The notes: generated from the letters alone by a model not told the origin. A DNA stretch of 64,000 nt from Nostoc carneum NIES-2107 (GCA_002368155.1 AP018180.1:7930561-7994560); one strand, 5' to 3'; counted from the stretch's first letter, positions 44,851 to 54,947 are shown. Numbers and translations: made by a program.

Positions 44851-45065
44851 AAGTCCTCATTATTGATAAGAATAGAACTAGATTCAGGCATATTAACATC
44901 AAGCCATTCTTGAAATTCTTCTTCAGATTGTTCTGAGGATTTTTCCTCTTCCATCTTTAAACCAGCTAGTGCTGCTACATCATCAGGATGAATTATATCT
45001 TCTGTTAGTAAATCACTAACTGTATCAAATTGATGAGATGAAGCAAAAACTTCTGTTTGACTCAT
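44847..45065 (-). CDS. Small acidic hypothetical protein, 72 residues
   Basis: An acidic protein (MSQTEVFASSHQFDTVSDLLTEDIIHPDDVAALAG...) with a Glu/Ser-rich middle. No recognised motif. It is the only minus-strand gene in this stretch. Confidence 0.4.
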   Translation of the reverse strand: MSQTEVFASSHQFDTVSDLLTEDIIHPDDVAALAGLKMEEEKSSEQSEEEFQEWLDVNMPESSSILINNEDF

Positions 45066-45375
45066 AACTTAAATACCTAAAACTAATTTACATACTAATA
45101 CAATATCGCTAAGAATACATCCGTCAGAATGCATTAGTCAGAAGGGTTAAAGAATGAGGAAAAATATTTGATGAATCAATTTACTAGTCTACTAGACTAC
45201 CTCTAAATTCTGACTTCTGAATCCTGGGTGCTGAATTCTTACCAATATTGCTTCTATAATTAATAAACTTAAATATCACTATAGTAATATTTAAATACTT
45301 GACTTTCAACTTATTCAATCATAGATAAAAGACAACTAATTTAATAAGTTGTAGTTGTAAATAAAGCAGTATTCT
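45066..45375. repeat. Upstream region of the polymerase-like gene with MITE-family copy
   Basis: A copy of the palindromic repeat at about 45108-45245 (ACATCCGTCAGAATGCATTA and the mirrored TTCTGACTTCTGAATCC). The remaining 130 AT-rich bases probably hold the promoter of the gene starting at GTG 45376. Confidence 0.5.
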
Positions 45376-47892
45376 GTGGCAATTATCCTAGAACACTTCT
45401 GCACCAAAACTGGAAAACCTATTATCGTTAATGACAAGCCGATTGTGGAGACGATAAAACACTGTCTAGCAGAGTATTTTGCGCCTAATGCTACCTTTAA
45501 GTTAGGAACAGTTTACCCAACTTTAACGACAGAACAAGACCTACAACAGTTTACAGAACAGGGACTAAAACTAGAATTCGCTGCTGATGACCGCTTTTAC
45601 TTTATGGATGAACCTTTGCGGGAAAAAATATTTGACCAACCGCATTTTGGTGCTGCCTACGGTAGTAATATGTTTACTCCGTGCCAAAGCTTTAAAGAAT
45701 TTAAAAATCTCCGCGTTCTAGTGGTCGATGCCAGCACAGGGGAAAATGGTGAAATTCTTTCACCGGATAAAGCAATTAAGCTTGTTGGTGATGGTGACGG
45801 CAAAATTGATGTTCGCTTGCACGAAGAATTAGGTAATGCAGCTCAAACACCATTTCAAACCAGATTTGGCATCAAAGAACGCCGTCTGGGATTAGATGAT
45901 GATACTAAACCTGTTAATCAAACATGGCAGTTGGGTAAAGGTACATTTGCACCTCGTGACTTATCTACAGTGGGAAACGGGTATGACCTAGTGATTTCTT
46001 GTGATCAACTCAAAGGTCGAAAAAATGTAGAAAGTATCTTGGGTCTTCTTGATACAAACGGGAAGCCTGTGAAAGTGGGCAACGAAATTAAAGCTGGTGA
46101 GTACACAATGACAATAGGCATTGGTAATAAAACCGATGCATACTACGGGATAACCTCTACAGGCGCTCAATTCTGGAATTCATTTCCTAGTGGTGTACAA
46201 GGTGATGTGCTTCCTCGTCTTGAAAAACGCTTAGAAGAACTCAAAGATATGGCGCATGACCCTAGAAGAATCGCGCAAGACTACATCAGTTCAATAGATT
46301 CTAAATTTAAACATCTAATTAAAACTGAAACTGTACAGAAAGGCAGTTGGATAGATTTCACCAATTTAAATTTAGGCGAATTAGAAACACTGATTGATAA
46401 GGCTTTCGCCAATAGCGACCAAGATATTATGTACCGCATTCTCAAAGCAGATTTAGAGGGATATTGCCAGGTATTAGAACTACCAAAAATTATAGAAAAA
46501 CTCCAAGAGCATTGGCGTAAGCAGTATATGGATTGTGCCAGTGGGCGATTTATCAAATTTGATTCCGCAATGGCACAAACATCTCATGACTTAGCTGACA
46601 ATGAAGTATGCTACCCAAAATTTCCAGATGGAGAAGAAGTAATTGTTTATCGCAGCCCGACAGCAAATAGTAATACTGTTAACGTTTTTATTAATAGACA
46701 TCTAATAGATGAGCCTTTAGATGAGGGTACTATTAAGATGTCTCCAAAAGCATTGAAGCTCTCACTTAGCGATTGTGATGGCGATCGCATGGCGGTTACT
46801 TTGGCATCTGATTTTCCTAATACCACAACGGAAATTAAACATAAACAGCTTGAAGAAAACCGTTATGCGGAAATCATAAAGCTTGCAAAAAAGCCTTATG
46901 AAGGTAGTTTTGAGCAAATTGCCCTTCAAGCAATGGAAAATAAAGTAGGGTTAATTGCCAATCTTTGTATGAAAGGTATTGCACTAGAAAATGAGTGTAT
47001 TTGTATACCACAAGAATCAGCCTTTAAACTCATACAAGATATTAGTATTGATGCAAATAAAATACTTGCATTTGAGAACAATTATAATAAATCTGTCAAA
47101 TATCCAGATAACCTTAGAAAGCAAATTCTAGAACTGTCTAAGTTAGGACAGATAGACGATAGACTACCCAGTAATATCAGCCAATACAATACTTTAGAAG
47201 ATTATAATTGCTCCCGCAGTCAAAGGAACTTATCACATTTATCCAAAGAAGATATAGATATTTATTTAAAGAAAGCCCATGTATTTTACCATGATGTAGT
47301 TGGGATTTTGGGAGGGCAATTACAAATTGAAGTTGATAGAGGTAAAAGTGCAAATCGTTCAGATTCAGAAATTATCAATGCTTGTAAGATGATTGTCATG
47401 AATCCGGATCTAGCACCTTGGGTAGAAGAAAGGAAAATAGAGGAAGTTTTCGCCAGTAGACCAATGAGGCGCAAAGGGCATAGCGCTATCGATATGATGG
47501 TGGATATGACAAACGCAGCATTTACAGAAAGTGCGCTGATTGCTCGTTCTACACAGCAGTTTCAAGATTTATTTAAAGGAGTTGAATTCACACAACAACA
47601 TAAAGCTCAAGCTGTTGAAATTAAAAACACCTATGATCATCTAATTAATCGAGCAATAGAAATCAGCCGTGAAGTAGCAGAATCATCAGCCCCAAGAATT
47701 TTTGCTACAAGCCACTCAGGGAATAGATTAGAAATAATTGGTTTGGCTGAATATAAACACCCAAATGCTTTTGATAACAATCATAAACTGGATATTAAAA
47801 TTGTTGGGAATAATTCACCAAATAAAAAAACTCAAAATCAATGGATAGCAATTGCTACTGTATTAACCTCAGATGGCAAAGTAGAATTAAAA
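45376..47892 (+). pseudogene. RNA-polymerase-like (DPBB, DxDGD) protein, 5' part of an interrupted gene
   Basis: The first 839 residues of a protein of about 1433, read from a GTG. Residues 421-473 are the key: VIVYRSPT (423-430), then GTIKMSPKALKLSLSDCDGDRMAVTL with Asp466, Asp468 and Asp470. This matches the order RxP...(35 residues)...DxDGDxMAV of RNA polymerase beta-prime (NADFDGDQMAV) and of YonO/QDE-1-type single-chain polymerases. Earlier blocks TPFQTRFGIK (158-167), LGKGTFAP (186-193) and CDQLKGRK (209-216) may be the first, Lys-bearing barrel. The frame runs into the IS element at 47893, adding 12 foreign residues and a stop. Enzyme activity is inference. Confidence 0.55.
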
Positions 47893-47982
47893 CTGTACGT
47901 TCGCTTATTTTTGAAGTGTGAGAGGAATTAACGCCTTACTGTTAAAGGAAACAATACGATTTTGGATCTCCTAAAACCATCA

Positions 47983-48170
47983 CCGTGTAATACTTGGGAA
48001 AAGGAGAACGAGCTTTACCATGTATTACATGGTAAAAGAAATTGCGACTTTGCGTGTATTACAGGGATGAAAGAAATATATTGAGAGACTGTTACCGGAA
48101 GTTAAGCTCTTCAGTGTAATACATGGAAGAGTAGCAATATTCAAAGTTCAATTTACGGTGTCTTACACGG
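47983..48170. repeat. Left-arm array of CCRTGTAWTACAYGG palindromes
   Basis: Copies at 47983-47997, 48018-48032 (extended perfect palindrome 48014-48036), 48052-48066, 48112-48126 and 48156-48170. They lie between the left inverted repeat and the transposase gene, outside any CDS. Probably binding sites for an element-encoded protein. Confidence 0.8.
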
Positions 48171-48248
48171 AAATTGCTAATATTGAAATGGGACTTCAAT
48201 TGTGTGTATCCTCCTTCAGGAGTGGTACAGGTAATTGAGTAAGATGAA

Positions 48249-49955
48249 TTATGTCGAGCGCACCACTGAATCTATCTGATAAAGGGATTCAGGCATTTTC
48301 ATTAAAGAAAGAATTTGTTTTTGAAGCGCGTTAATTGGTGTGATGAAGATGGTAGAATCAGGTAAAAAATAAAGAGTTAAATTACAAAAAGCCTTGAGCA
48401 TTTGTTCAGCAGATGGGCGAGCAGTTTTTCGCTTTGGATTACCGTCATAAAGACCTGCCAAAGATTGTTGGGTTTGCTCAAGAGCCAGCCGTACTACAAA
48501 CTCCATTAGAGTAAATACACGCAAAGCTATGTTCAACAGGAACATTAAGCCAGTGATTCGGTCAGTATTTTGAAAGTAAATGGGTAGGGCTGGCAAAGAA
48601 CCCCTTTTAAAACGGTGAAAACCTCGCTCTAAAAGCCATTCATCCCGATAATACATCACAGCAAGTGGTAAACTCATCTGGCTACTATCGGCATTAGTAA
48701 CATACAATCGCCACCCTGCCAAAGTTTCTGCCTCCTGAATTGCAGTATCTATCTTCTGGATATGAAGTTGAAGACAAATATCTGTCAATTCCTCTGTGGT
48801 CGAGTTTTTTGATGGTCGTCCCCGTCCGAGATGACGAGTTTTTTTAGTGATCTGTTCTGTAATCATGGTTGAGAAAAAATTTTTGACACGATAGCGCTGG
48901 AGAATGTTTTCTACTTTATGGGTGAGTAGCTCCCGATCTGAGCCTGGCTTGTTAGCTAAACTTTGGAGAGCGGTTTCAGCAGTCAAGATGCGTTGCTGTT
49001 GTCCACGTATCATTGATGCGGCAAGGCTTTGGGAGTAAACTACTAAGTAGCGTTCTAGCCAACGCACCCATTTGTTGGTTTGTTTGTTGAACCAAAACTT
49101 ACCTAACTCCACTTCAAAACCTTTTCCCACCGCAGGTTCTTCTTCATCTTGTCGTGGTAAACGAATGGGCACAATTTCCGCTGGTGGGTTGAGAACCCAT
49201 TGCTGAAGATATTGAGGGTGTTGCCCACTCATGGCTACAGGAACGCAGTAAATACCCCTAGAAGCGGCGATTTGAGCGCGAGTTGCAATCGACCCAGCTT
49301 TACAATCAGCGATGAAGACAAACTTTTTATGTCCAATCACTTGTGCTATTTTTTGCCAAGTGGGGAAATATAATGGGTCGTCAGCTCCATTACCTTCAAG
49401 GGTTGTGCTGACTAATGGCATTCCCATTGGGTCAAGGGTTGCCAATAATTGACGGTATTGCAACAAATCTGGGCGTTTGTCCTTGGAATAGCCATAACGT
49501 AATATATTTTCTTCTGGAGAATCTCCCTGTTGATGATTCACGCTAAAACTAGTCGTATCGGTTCGTGCCACTTGTGTGGGCAATTCGTAGGCGCGAATCA
49601 GATTTTGTCCTAACTTGACCTCTATTTCCTGCGTTGCTTGTGTTTGCTTACCTAACTCTTCGACTACCCTTGCCAATCTGTCATCACTGGTATCTTTTTC
49701 TCCTATCGACCACCCTGTACTTAACTCTAAAATCCTTCGATGTGCCTTTACCCATGATTCCACTGCACACAACCGATGGTCTGATTGAGTAATTATGTAT
49801 GTCAGTAACAATACACTCAATTGACCATAACTCATGCCTTTGTGGTTTCCGTGTGGTTTTTTGAGTTTTTGGTCAATACATTTAGCTATCCCCATCTGAA
49901 CAAGCCATTCCACGATGACGGGAATATCGTCAATCCGCTCAGAACTTATGTCCAC
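48249..49955 (-). CDS. IS1634-type DDE transposase
   Basis: A complete 568-residue transposase. Catalytic Asp133 in ARTDTTSFSV, Asp217 in FVFIADCKAG, and the Glu of ERGFHRFKRGSLPALPIYFQ (YREK-like region) follow the IS4/IS1634 superfamily pattern, as do the N-terminal DDRLARVVEEL block and the long insertion between Asp and Glu. The start is an ATG at 49955 with AAAACAGTGG in front. No frameshift. It should act on the TIRs of the 2727 bp element; a TTAAAA 6 bp duplication fits the 5-6 bp habit of the family. Confidence 0.88.
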   Translation of the reverse strand: MDISSERIDDIPVIVEWLVQMGIAKCIDQKLKKPHGNHKGMSYGQLSVLLLTYIITQSDHRLCAVESWVKAHRRILELSTGWSIGEKDTSDDRLARVVEELGKQTQATQEIEVKLGQNLIRAYELPTQVARTDTTSFSVNHQQGDSPEENILRYGYSKDKRPDLLQYRQLLATLDPMGMPLVSTTLEGNGADDPLYFPTWQKIAQVIGHKKFVFIADCKAGSIATRAQIAASRGIYCVPVAMSGQHPQYLQQWVLNPPAEIVPIRLPRQDEEEPAVGKGFEVELGKFWFNKQTNKWVRWLERYLVVYSQSLAASMIRGQQQRILTAETALQSLANKPGSDRELLTHKVENILQRYRVKNFFSTMITEQITKKTRHLGRGRPSKNSTTEELTDICLQLHIQKIDTAIQEAETLAGWRLYVTNADSSQMSLPLAVMYYRDEWLLERGFHRFKRGSLPALPIYFQNTDRITGLMFLLNIALRVFTLMEFVVRLALEQTQQSLAGLYDGNPKRKTARPSAEQMLKAFCNLTLYFLPDSTIFITPINALQKQILSLMKMPESLYQIDSVVRST

Positions 49956-49991
49956 TGTTTTCCCCGCTTACTGATACAAAACAGCGAATTC

Positions 49992-50378
49992 CTACTGTTG
50001 TGTATACTCGCTATTTAGTACCACAATAAAATGATTGAGGGCTTTGAGTGCTGCTTTGTAGCCCGGTGATTGCTTACCTAACTTCAACTCCAATATTACT
50101 TGGTTACGTAAACTTTCGAGTGTTGCCACCTTTAGAGGCATGGTCGCAACTTCAACAACACTAGTTTTGGCTTTATGTGCCAACTTTTTTTCCCGTGTAA
50201 TACTTGGATGAGCATTCCTTCTAATCACCTGTTCAACGTAATCAGCTCTAGTCATACCCAAGCATTCGGCAGCGATCCCCAAAGCCTTCCAGGTTTCATC
50301 CGTTAATCTTAAAGAGCGCACTTGACGATAATCATCGTCTTTGAGGGCGAACTTCCCTTGAATATCCCGCTTTAACAT
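49992..50378 (-). CDS. Passenger DNA-binding protein, ribbon-helix-helix-like
   Basis: I choose the ATG at 50378 (GAGGCGA in front); other starts lie a few codons upstream. The 128-residue basic protein has DDDYRQVRSLRLTDETWKALGIAAECLGMTRADYVEQVIRR, the beta-strand plus two-helix pattern of MetJ/Arc-type ribbon-helix-helix proteins. A copy of the 15 bp palindrome lies at 50388-50402 directly before it, another at 50193-50207 within the gene. It probably binds these sites, regulating itself and perhaps transposition. IS1634 elements do not usually carry such a gene. Confidence 0.65.
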   Translation of the reverse strand: MLKRDIQGKFALKDDDYRQVRSLRLTDETWKALGIAAECLGMTRADYVEQVIRRNAHPSITREKKLAHKAKTSVVEVATMPLKVATLESLRNQVILELKLGKQSPGYKAALKALNHFIVVLNSEYTQQ

Positions 50379-50387
50379 TCGCCTCAT

Positions 50388-50529
50388 CCGTGTATTACAT
50401 CGTAAGTTTAACCCCAAATTAGTGAAGTTTAAAGTGTAATATTCAGTATTACAGATGAGATGTTAATGAGCCATAGCTTCCATGTAATACATGGAAAGGG
50501 CTTTTTTCCTTTTTCCATGTATTACACGG
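50388..50529. repeat. Right-arm array of CCRTGTAWTACAYGG palindromes
   Basis: Copies at 50388-50402, 50480-50494 (extended palindrome 50478-50496) and 50515-50529 (the inverted-repeat partner of 47983-47997), plus two joined half-like sites near 50433-50453. An additional copy, 50193-50207, lies inside the small gene. Confidence 0.8.
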
Positions 50530-50619
50530 TGATGCTTTTAGGATATCCAAAATCGTATTGTTTCCTTTAACAGTAAGGCATTAATTCCTCTCACCCTTTA
50601 AAAATGAGCGAACGTACAG

Positions 50620-52410
50620 TTAAAAGACGGCAAGCCAAAATATCAAAGCTTAGGTTATATTTCTGCCGAAACTGTCAAAAAATATCCTGAAAATATTAAA
50701 CATGGGGCAGAATTCAAAGACCTAACAAAAGAAGTTGTACCAGGACTTACTCAAAGACATGTTCAAGCAGCTTTTAGGCAAGTAAGAGAATTTGCCACCA
50801 TTACTAGAGAAAATATTCCCGACTCTCAAAAAGAAGCTATTGCAGCTGCTATGTGGCAGCTTTCAACTACAAGTAAAGAAGATGCTGAACGCGGGTTTAA
50901 AAAGACATCCGCTATCTTTGCTATGTTTGGTGATGAGTTAGTAGGATGCTTGAACAAATTACAGTTTACCGAATTTGCAGTGGTAGGAGTTCACAAAGCT
51001 TGTAATGAGCATTTAGGGCGAAAGTGGCTAGGAGAGAAAGTAGAATGTCATATCGAACAAGCACCTGACCCTGCTAATCCAATACAGAATAAACGTTGGT
51101 TGGTGGCTGAAGGTAAAAAATTAGGTGTATTCCGCAGTGAGTCAGCCCAACTACCCATTGGCACTTCTTTTAAAGCAGAAATTATCTCGCCACCGAGTGC
51201 ATCTATCATCATTACAAGTACCAAAGGCAATCAGCTCAAGGTAGGACAGTTAAAAAAGTATGCCTTCCCAAATCAAGAATGGCATGGGGAAGAAGGCGTA
51301 GTCACAATTAGTTTGTCTGGAAGCGGTAAAGCTTTGACTCCTATTGCTTTGGTTAGCGATCAGCCTTTGGGGGTAATTGATAAAGAATCCTTTAGCGTTT
51401 TAAGTGAAAAGTTAATAGCTCATGGGAGAAAAATTCAAGGATTTCAATTTCATGCAACCCTAGAATCAGCACCAGCAACAATTGCTAATATTAAATTAGA
51501 ACCTGAATCAATTCAATATCCTAAAGTGTGGGTAACAGAACAGCCATTAGTCAAAGAAACAAAACTCAGCTACTTAGAAGAACTAAATACGCTCCTCAAA
51601 CAAAAGTATCAAAATAAAAATAATCAAGGTCTACTGCACGATGATGAAGCATATTTGGGAGCAGTACGACTCAATGATGAATACTTTAAAGTTTTTATGC
51701 AACAGAGAGGTCAAAATTCAGAATCAATTAAAGCGATCGCAGATGAAATTGAGCGGCAGTTAGGGGGAGAAAGTTTTATTGGAGTTGCCCAAAAAGGTAA
51801 TATTGAAGAAATTTACTTTTGTATCACTATCCCAACTGAGCGATCGCAAGAGCAAACAGCAGCCAAAATCACTGATACTTTCAAGTTTCTCCTGGAATAC
51901 GACCAGCTGGAAAATGGACAAAGGACAAAATTTATTGCCATCCCTGTAGATGAATTACAAGAGATAATTTCACAAACCCATAAGCTAACTGCCACCTCCT
52001 CAAACCTTTCTCAAAAGTTAAACAACCAAGAAATAAACCTAAAACTACCTAATACTGACCAACAAGATTTAAAGAAGGCTCATGCAGAAGATGTCTCTAC
52101 ACCACAAGCTGTACAACGCGAAGATTGGGAAAAGCTCATGCTCAAAGATGCCATGTTGAGCTTGAAAGCTAATCCAGCCAATACTGGAGAAGAAATTCAA
52201 ACTGCAACATTTGCACAGAACAAATACCGGGTAGTTTACTACTCTCCTTTAGAAACCTTGCGAATTGTAGATGAGGTGGGTCATCGAGGGACATTGTACA
52301 AGGCACAAAAGGGTCAATCTGCCCAAGTTTGTCAGTTTAGTGAAGATGAAAAGAAAAGTTTTCAACAAGAATCTCAACAATATCACTGTAGAGACTTGCA
52401 GCAGGAATAA
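50620..52410 (+). pseudogene. RNA-polymerase-like gene, 3' part after the IS element
   Basis: After one TTAAAA copy, GACGGCAAGCCAAAATATCA continues the interrupted gene in frame (DGKPKYQSLGYISAET...) to the stop at 52410, adding 594 residues. Independent translation could begin at the ATG at 50851. This part has beta-rich blocks (VECHIEQAP, FKAEIISPPSASIIITSTKG, YFKVFMQQRG) and a polar, Gln-rich tail; no domain recognised. The residue count after precise removal of the element is 839 plus 594. The last block (AQNKYRVVYYSPLETLRIVDEV) looks like a small separate domain. Confidence 0.65.
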
Positions 52411-52420
52411 ATTTCGCTGA

Positions 52421-53275
52421 TTACAATTCCACCAAACCACGACGTAAAGCACTGACTGCTGCTTGGGTACGGTCATCAGCACATAATTTGTTGAGAACAT
52501 TACGGACATGGCTTTTCACAGTTCCAACCGTGATGTAAAGTTTGGTGGCGATCGCTGCGTTATTGTAACCTTCTACAATTAGCTGTAAAACCTCTGATTC
52601 TCTTTCTGTAAGAGTGAACAGATCAATCATTTCATCATCTTCAATATTACTGGAGTTTTTGGTAGCCAGTTTTTGAGTCTTGAATGATGCTTTATCTAAA
52701 ACGAATGGAGTTTTTTGCGCCTGTTCTAATACAATACGTGCAATTGTGGGGTCTATCCATGTATTGCCATGATAAGTCACACGAATAGCTTCCAATAGGC
52801 TATCAAATTTGATATCTTTCATACAGTAGGAGTCAGCCCCAGCCGCAAACGCAGCTAACACAGCTTCTTTTTGATCACATAAAGTTAAAATTAATACTCT
52901 AACTTTTATGCTTTTTTTGCGAGCAATTAATTTTATCTCTCTTGTGAGTTCAATACCATCTTTGTCTGGTAAAAAAATATCTACAATTACAATATCAGGT
53001 TGTAAGTTATGTAATAGTTGTAGCCCAAGAGTAGCATTAGCTGCTTCCCCTATAACTTCAATGTTTTCATGTTGCATGAGTGCAGTCCGAATCCCAATAC
53101 GAGTTAATTCGTGGTCTTCAATTACAACTGTGCGAATTTTAGTAATGGGTTCTAAACTAATTTCTGGCTCGTTTATTAGTGAACTAAGTTCTAATTCTGT
53201 CTCTGGATTACTTGGAGGTAAATAATCATGCTGTTGGGTATTCAATTTGATATCTGTCATTAAATCTTGGTTCAT
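52421..53275 (-). CDS. NarL/LuxR-type response regulator
   Basis: A 284-residue regulator, last gene of the partition operon. A polar N-terminal extension (1-45) is followed by a receiver domain (about 46-165) with Glu53-Asp54, the phosphoacceptor Asp99 in IVIVDIFLPDKDG, and the Lys in SYCMKDIK. The C-terminal LuxR-type HTH (about 218-284) reads LTERESEVLQLIVEGYNNAAIATKLYITVGTVKSHVRNVLNKL. It binds DNA as a phosphorylation-controlled activator. No histidine kinase is in the window, and such a regulator inside a plasmid partition operon is unusual. Confidence 0.88.
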   Translation of the reverse strand: MNQDLMTDIKLNTQQHDYLPPSNPETELELSSLINEPEISLEPITKIRTVVIEDHELTRIGIRTALMQHENIEVIGEAANATLGLQLLHNLQPDIVIVDIFLPDKDGIELTREIKLIARKKSIKVRVLILTLCDQKEAVLAAFAAGADSYCMKDIKFDSLLEAIRVTYHGNTWIDPTIARIVLEQAQKTPFVLDKASFKTQKLATKNSSNIEDDEMIDLFTLTERESEVLQLIVEGYNNAAIATKLYITVGTVKSHVRNVLNKLCADDRTQAAVSALRRGLVEL

Positions 53276-53295
53276 TTTGTTTACCTTCTTGAAAA

Positions 53296-53961
53296 TTAAG
53301 GCTTTTTAACTCGTAACAAACAATAATTAGATACTTGATTATGTCCTTTTTCCTTATTAGTTAATAACCTTTGAGCAGATACTTTAGTACAACTGAGATT
53401 AGTCAAACTTTCCGAATTCCAATTTACAATTTCGCGTGCGAGTTTGCCTTCATAACTTTTCGACCAGCGCAAAGTCTCTACCTCTGCAACAGTTAATAAC
53501 CTGGGCTTCAAAGGTGCATATCCACCAGCCAACCACACAGGAACAGATAATCCTGTCAAAACACCAAACCCGATGGCAGCTATTAATAACCCTATAGCTG
53601 GTAACATTATCCTTAAACGACTACGCTCTTTTGATTCGCAATGGTCAATTAGTTTATCTACCATCCTACGGATTTCCACTTCTTGACCACTAATAGCCGT
53701 GCGTTTCGCCTTTTCCAAGTGGTCGTAAATTGCTTCAGACCACCGTTGAAATAAGCGTTCTAACTCGTTTGGTTTATCCTCTAGCAATACTTGGAGTTGG
53801 CCAGTTGCTAGCATGACAAGAAATAGGGGGTCGCTTGTAGAAAGTCCATGTTCTACAGCTATTGCTAAGACCCTTCTTTGAAAATCTGCATCTTTACCTT
53901 CAAGTAAACGAGTTAAAAAACTTTCGGTTTTAGCTTGTCGCAAACTACGCACCATAATCAA
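53296..53961 (-). CDS. Single-pass membrane protein in partition operon
   Basis: A 221-residue protein overlapping the upstream gene by 17 bases. The N-terminal half is helical and polar (RQAKTESFLTRLLEGKDADFQRRVLAIAVEHGLSTSDPLFLVMLATGQLQVLLE, partly shown); one membrane segment (about 118-142: IMLPAIGLLIAAIGFGVLTGLSVPVW). The C-terminus is polar. No family recognised. Its arrangement suggests a membrane anchor working with the neighbouring unknown protein. Confidence 0.55.
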   Translation of the reverse strand: MIMVRSLRQAKTESFLTRLLEGKDADFQRRVLAIAVEHGLSTSDPLFLVMLATGQLQVLLEDKPNELERLFQRWSEAIYDHLEKAKRTAISGQEVEIRRMVDKLIDHCESKERSRLRIMLPAIGLLIAAIGFGVLTGLSVPVWLAGGYAPLKPRLLTVAEVETLRWSKSYEGKLAREIVNWNSESLTNLSCTKVSAQRLLTNKEKGHNQVSNYCLLRVKKP

Positions 53962-54943
53962 TCCCTTTTGATTCGTGAATTATGGCATCTTCGTTTTGTA
54001 AAGCCATTATTTCAAGTTGTTTTGGTCGAGTATTTTCAATATATGTAGATGCTTTTATATTCTGTATTTGTAAGATTTGGGAAAAATTTAATGCATCCGC
54101 TTCTTTGAGTTCATCTATTATATCAGCTTCTAAAGTAGCACTGAGAATCGTATGTTCATCTTCTGATGAACGCAATATAAAATAATTTTCTGCAAAATTA
54201 ACTGTAACTATCCCAAAGGGTAATATAACAAACTCATTGGTATCTTTTTCTGCACAGTTTTCCAAAATTGTATCGATTAAAAGATTTTGAATTGCTAATA
54301 ATTCACTTTTTTGGAGCTTTATTTCTAATTCAGTCTGCGCTGAAACTATTGCACTAACGACAGGCTCCTCTTCTTCAATAGATAGAGTTTTGCTATTTGG
54401 GAAACTCGTTTCTCCTGTTTCTTGTAATGAAAGCAACTCTTCTGCAGAAGAACTAAATACCAACTGTCTCAATTGCTGTAAATTAGTTGCACTGATATTT
54501 AATTCTATTAAACTCTTAGCATCATAATTTTCTACCGGGCTATCCGAAGAATTTTTATCTTCATCAAAGATTTCGCTATTACGTGAAATTAACTGTGAAG
54601 ATTGAAATACTGCTTGATTACGTAATTGGCAGAATTCTTCCACATATTCTGGGCTAAAAACCCGATCAAGAATTTCGCTCTGGGTATTATAGGCTAAACT
54701 AGGTGACAAAGTTTTATAGGGTGATAAAGACCAATCTCCATCAGTATTAATGTGACCGCTTATTAGAAAACCTCCTAAATTGTGGGCAAGAAACCATTCT
54801 TTCTCAATTCCTAACTTGAGTAGTACAGGATCTTCTGTAGCTAGGATATATAACCTGCCCATATATTGCTCACCACCATTTGTTGTAACATCACAGTTAA
54901 AAGCGGCTTCGGTAGAATATAAAGCGTGAAATTCGTATGACAT
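53945..54943 (-). CDS. Hypothetical protein in partition operon
   Basis: A 332-residue, acidic, soluble-looking protein. The N-terminal 100 residues (FHALYSTEAAFNCDVTTNGGEQYMGRLYILATEDPVLLKLGIEKEWF) read like a folded beta-rich domain; the middle is Ser/Glu-rich and probably disordered; the C-terminal part is mixed. It starts four bases after the stop of the ParA-like gene and overlaps the membrane-protein gene, so it is translationally coupled. Not recognised. Confidence 0.5.
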   Translation of the reverse strand: MSYEFHALYSTEAAFNCDVTTNGGEQYMGRLYILATEDPVLLKLGIEKEWFLAHNLGGFLISGHINTDGDWSLSPYKTLSPSLAYNTQSEILDRVFSPEYVEEFCQLRNQAVFQSSQLISRNSEIFDEDKNSSDSPVENYDAKSLIELNISATNLQQLRQLVFSSSAEELLSLQETGETSFPNSKTLSIEEEEPVVSAIVSAQTELEIKLQKSELLAIQNLLIDTILENCAEKDTNEFVILPFGIVTVNFAENYFILRSSEDEHTILSATLEADIIDELKEADALNFSQILQIQNIKASTYIENTRPKQLEIMALQNEDAIIHESKGIDYGA

Positions 54944-54947
54944 AACA

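Larger units (their letters stand above)
47893..50619. mobile_element. IS1634-like element, 2727 bp, long TIRs, TTAAAA duplication
   Basis: The ends begin CTGTACGTTCGC on both sides and remain nearly identical for about 110 bp in inverted orientation (through ATTTTTGAAGTGTGAGAGG / ATTTTTAAAGGGTGAGAGG, CCTTACTGTTAAAGG, CAATACGATTTTGGAT and CACCGTGTAATAC). TTAAAA is duplicated at 47887-47892 and 50620-50625. Contents: transposase, a small probable ribbon-helix-helix protein, and palindrome arrays in both arms. Few differences between ends suggest recent insertion. Confidence 0.92.

Noticed and set aside
47893-48248. Possible CRISPR-like array in the left arm of the IS element
   Set aside because: The repeats are 15 bp palindromes with irregular spacing and degenerate copies, and no cas genes are present; binding sites fit better.
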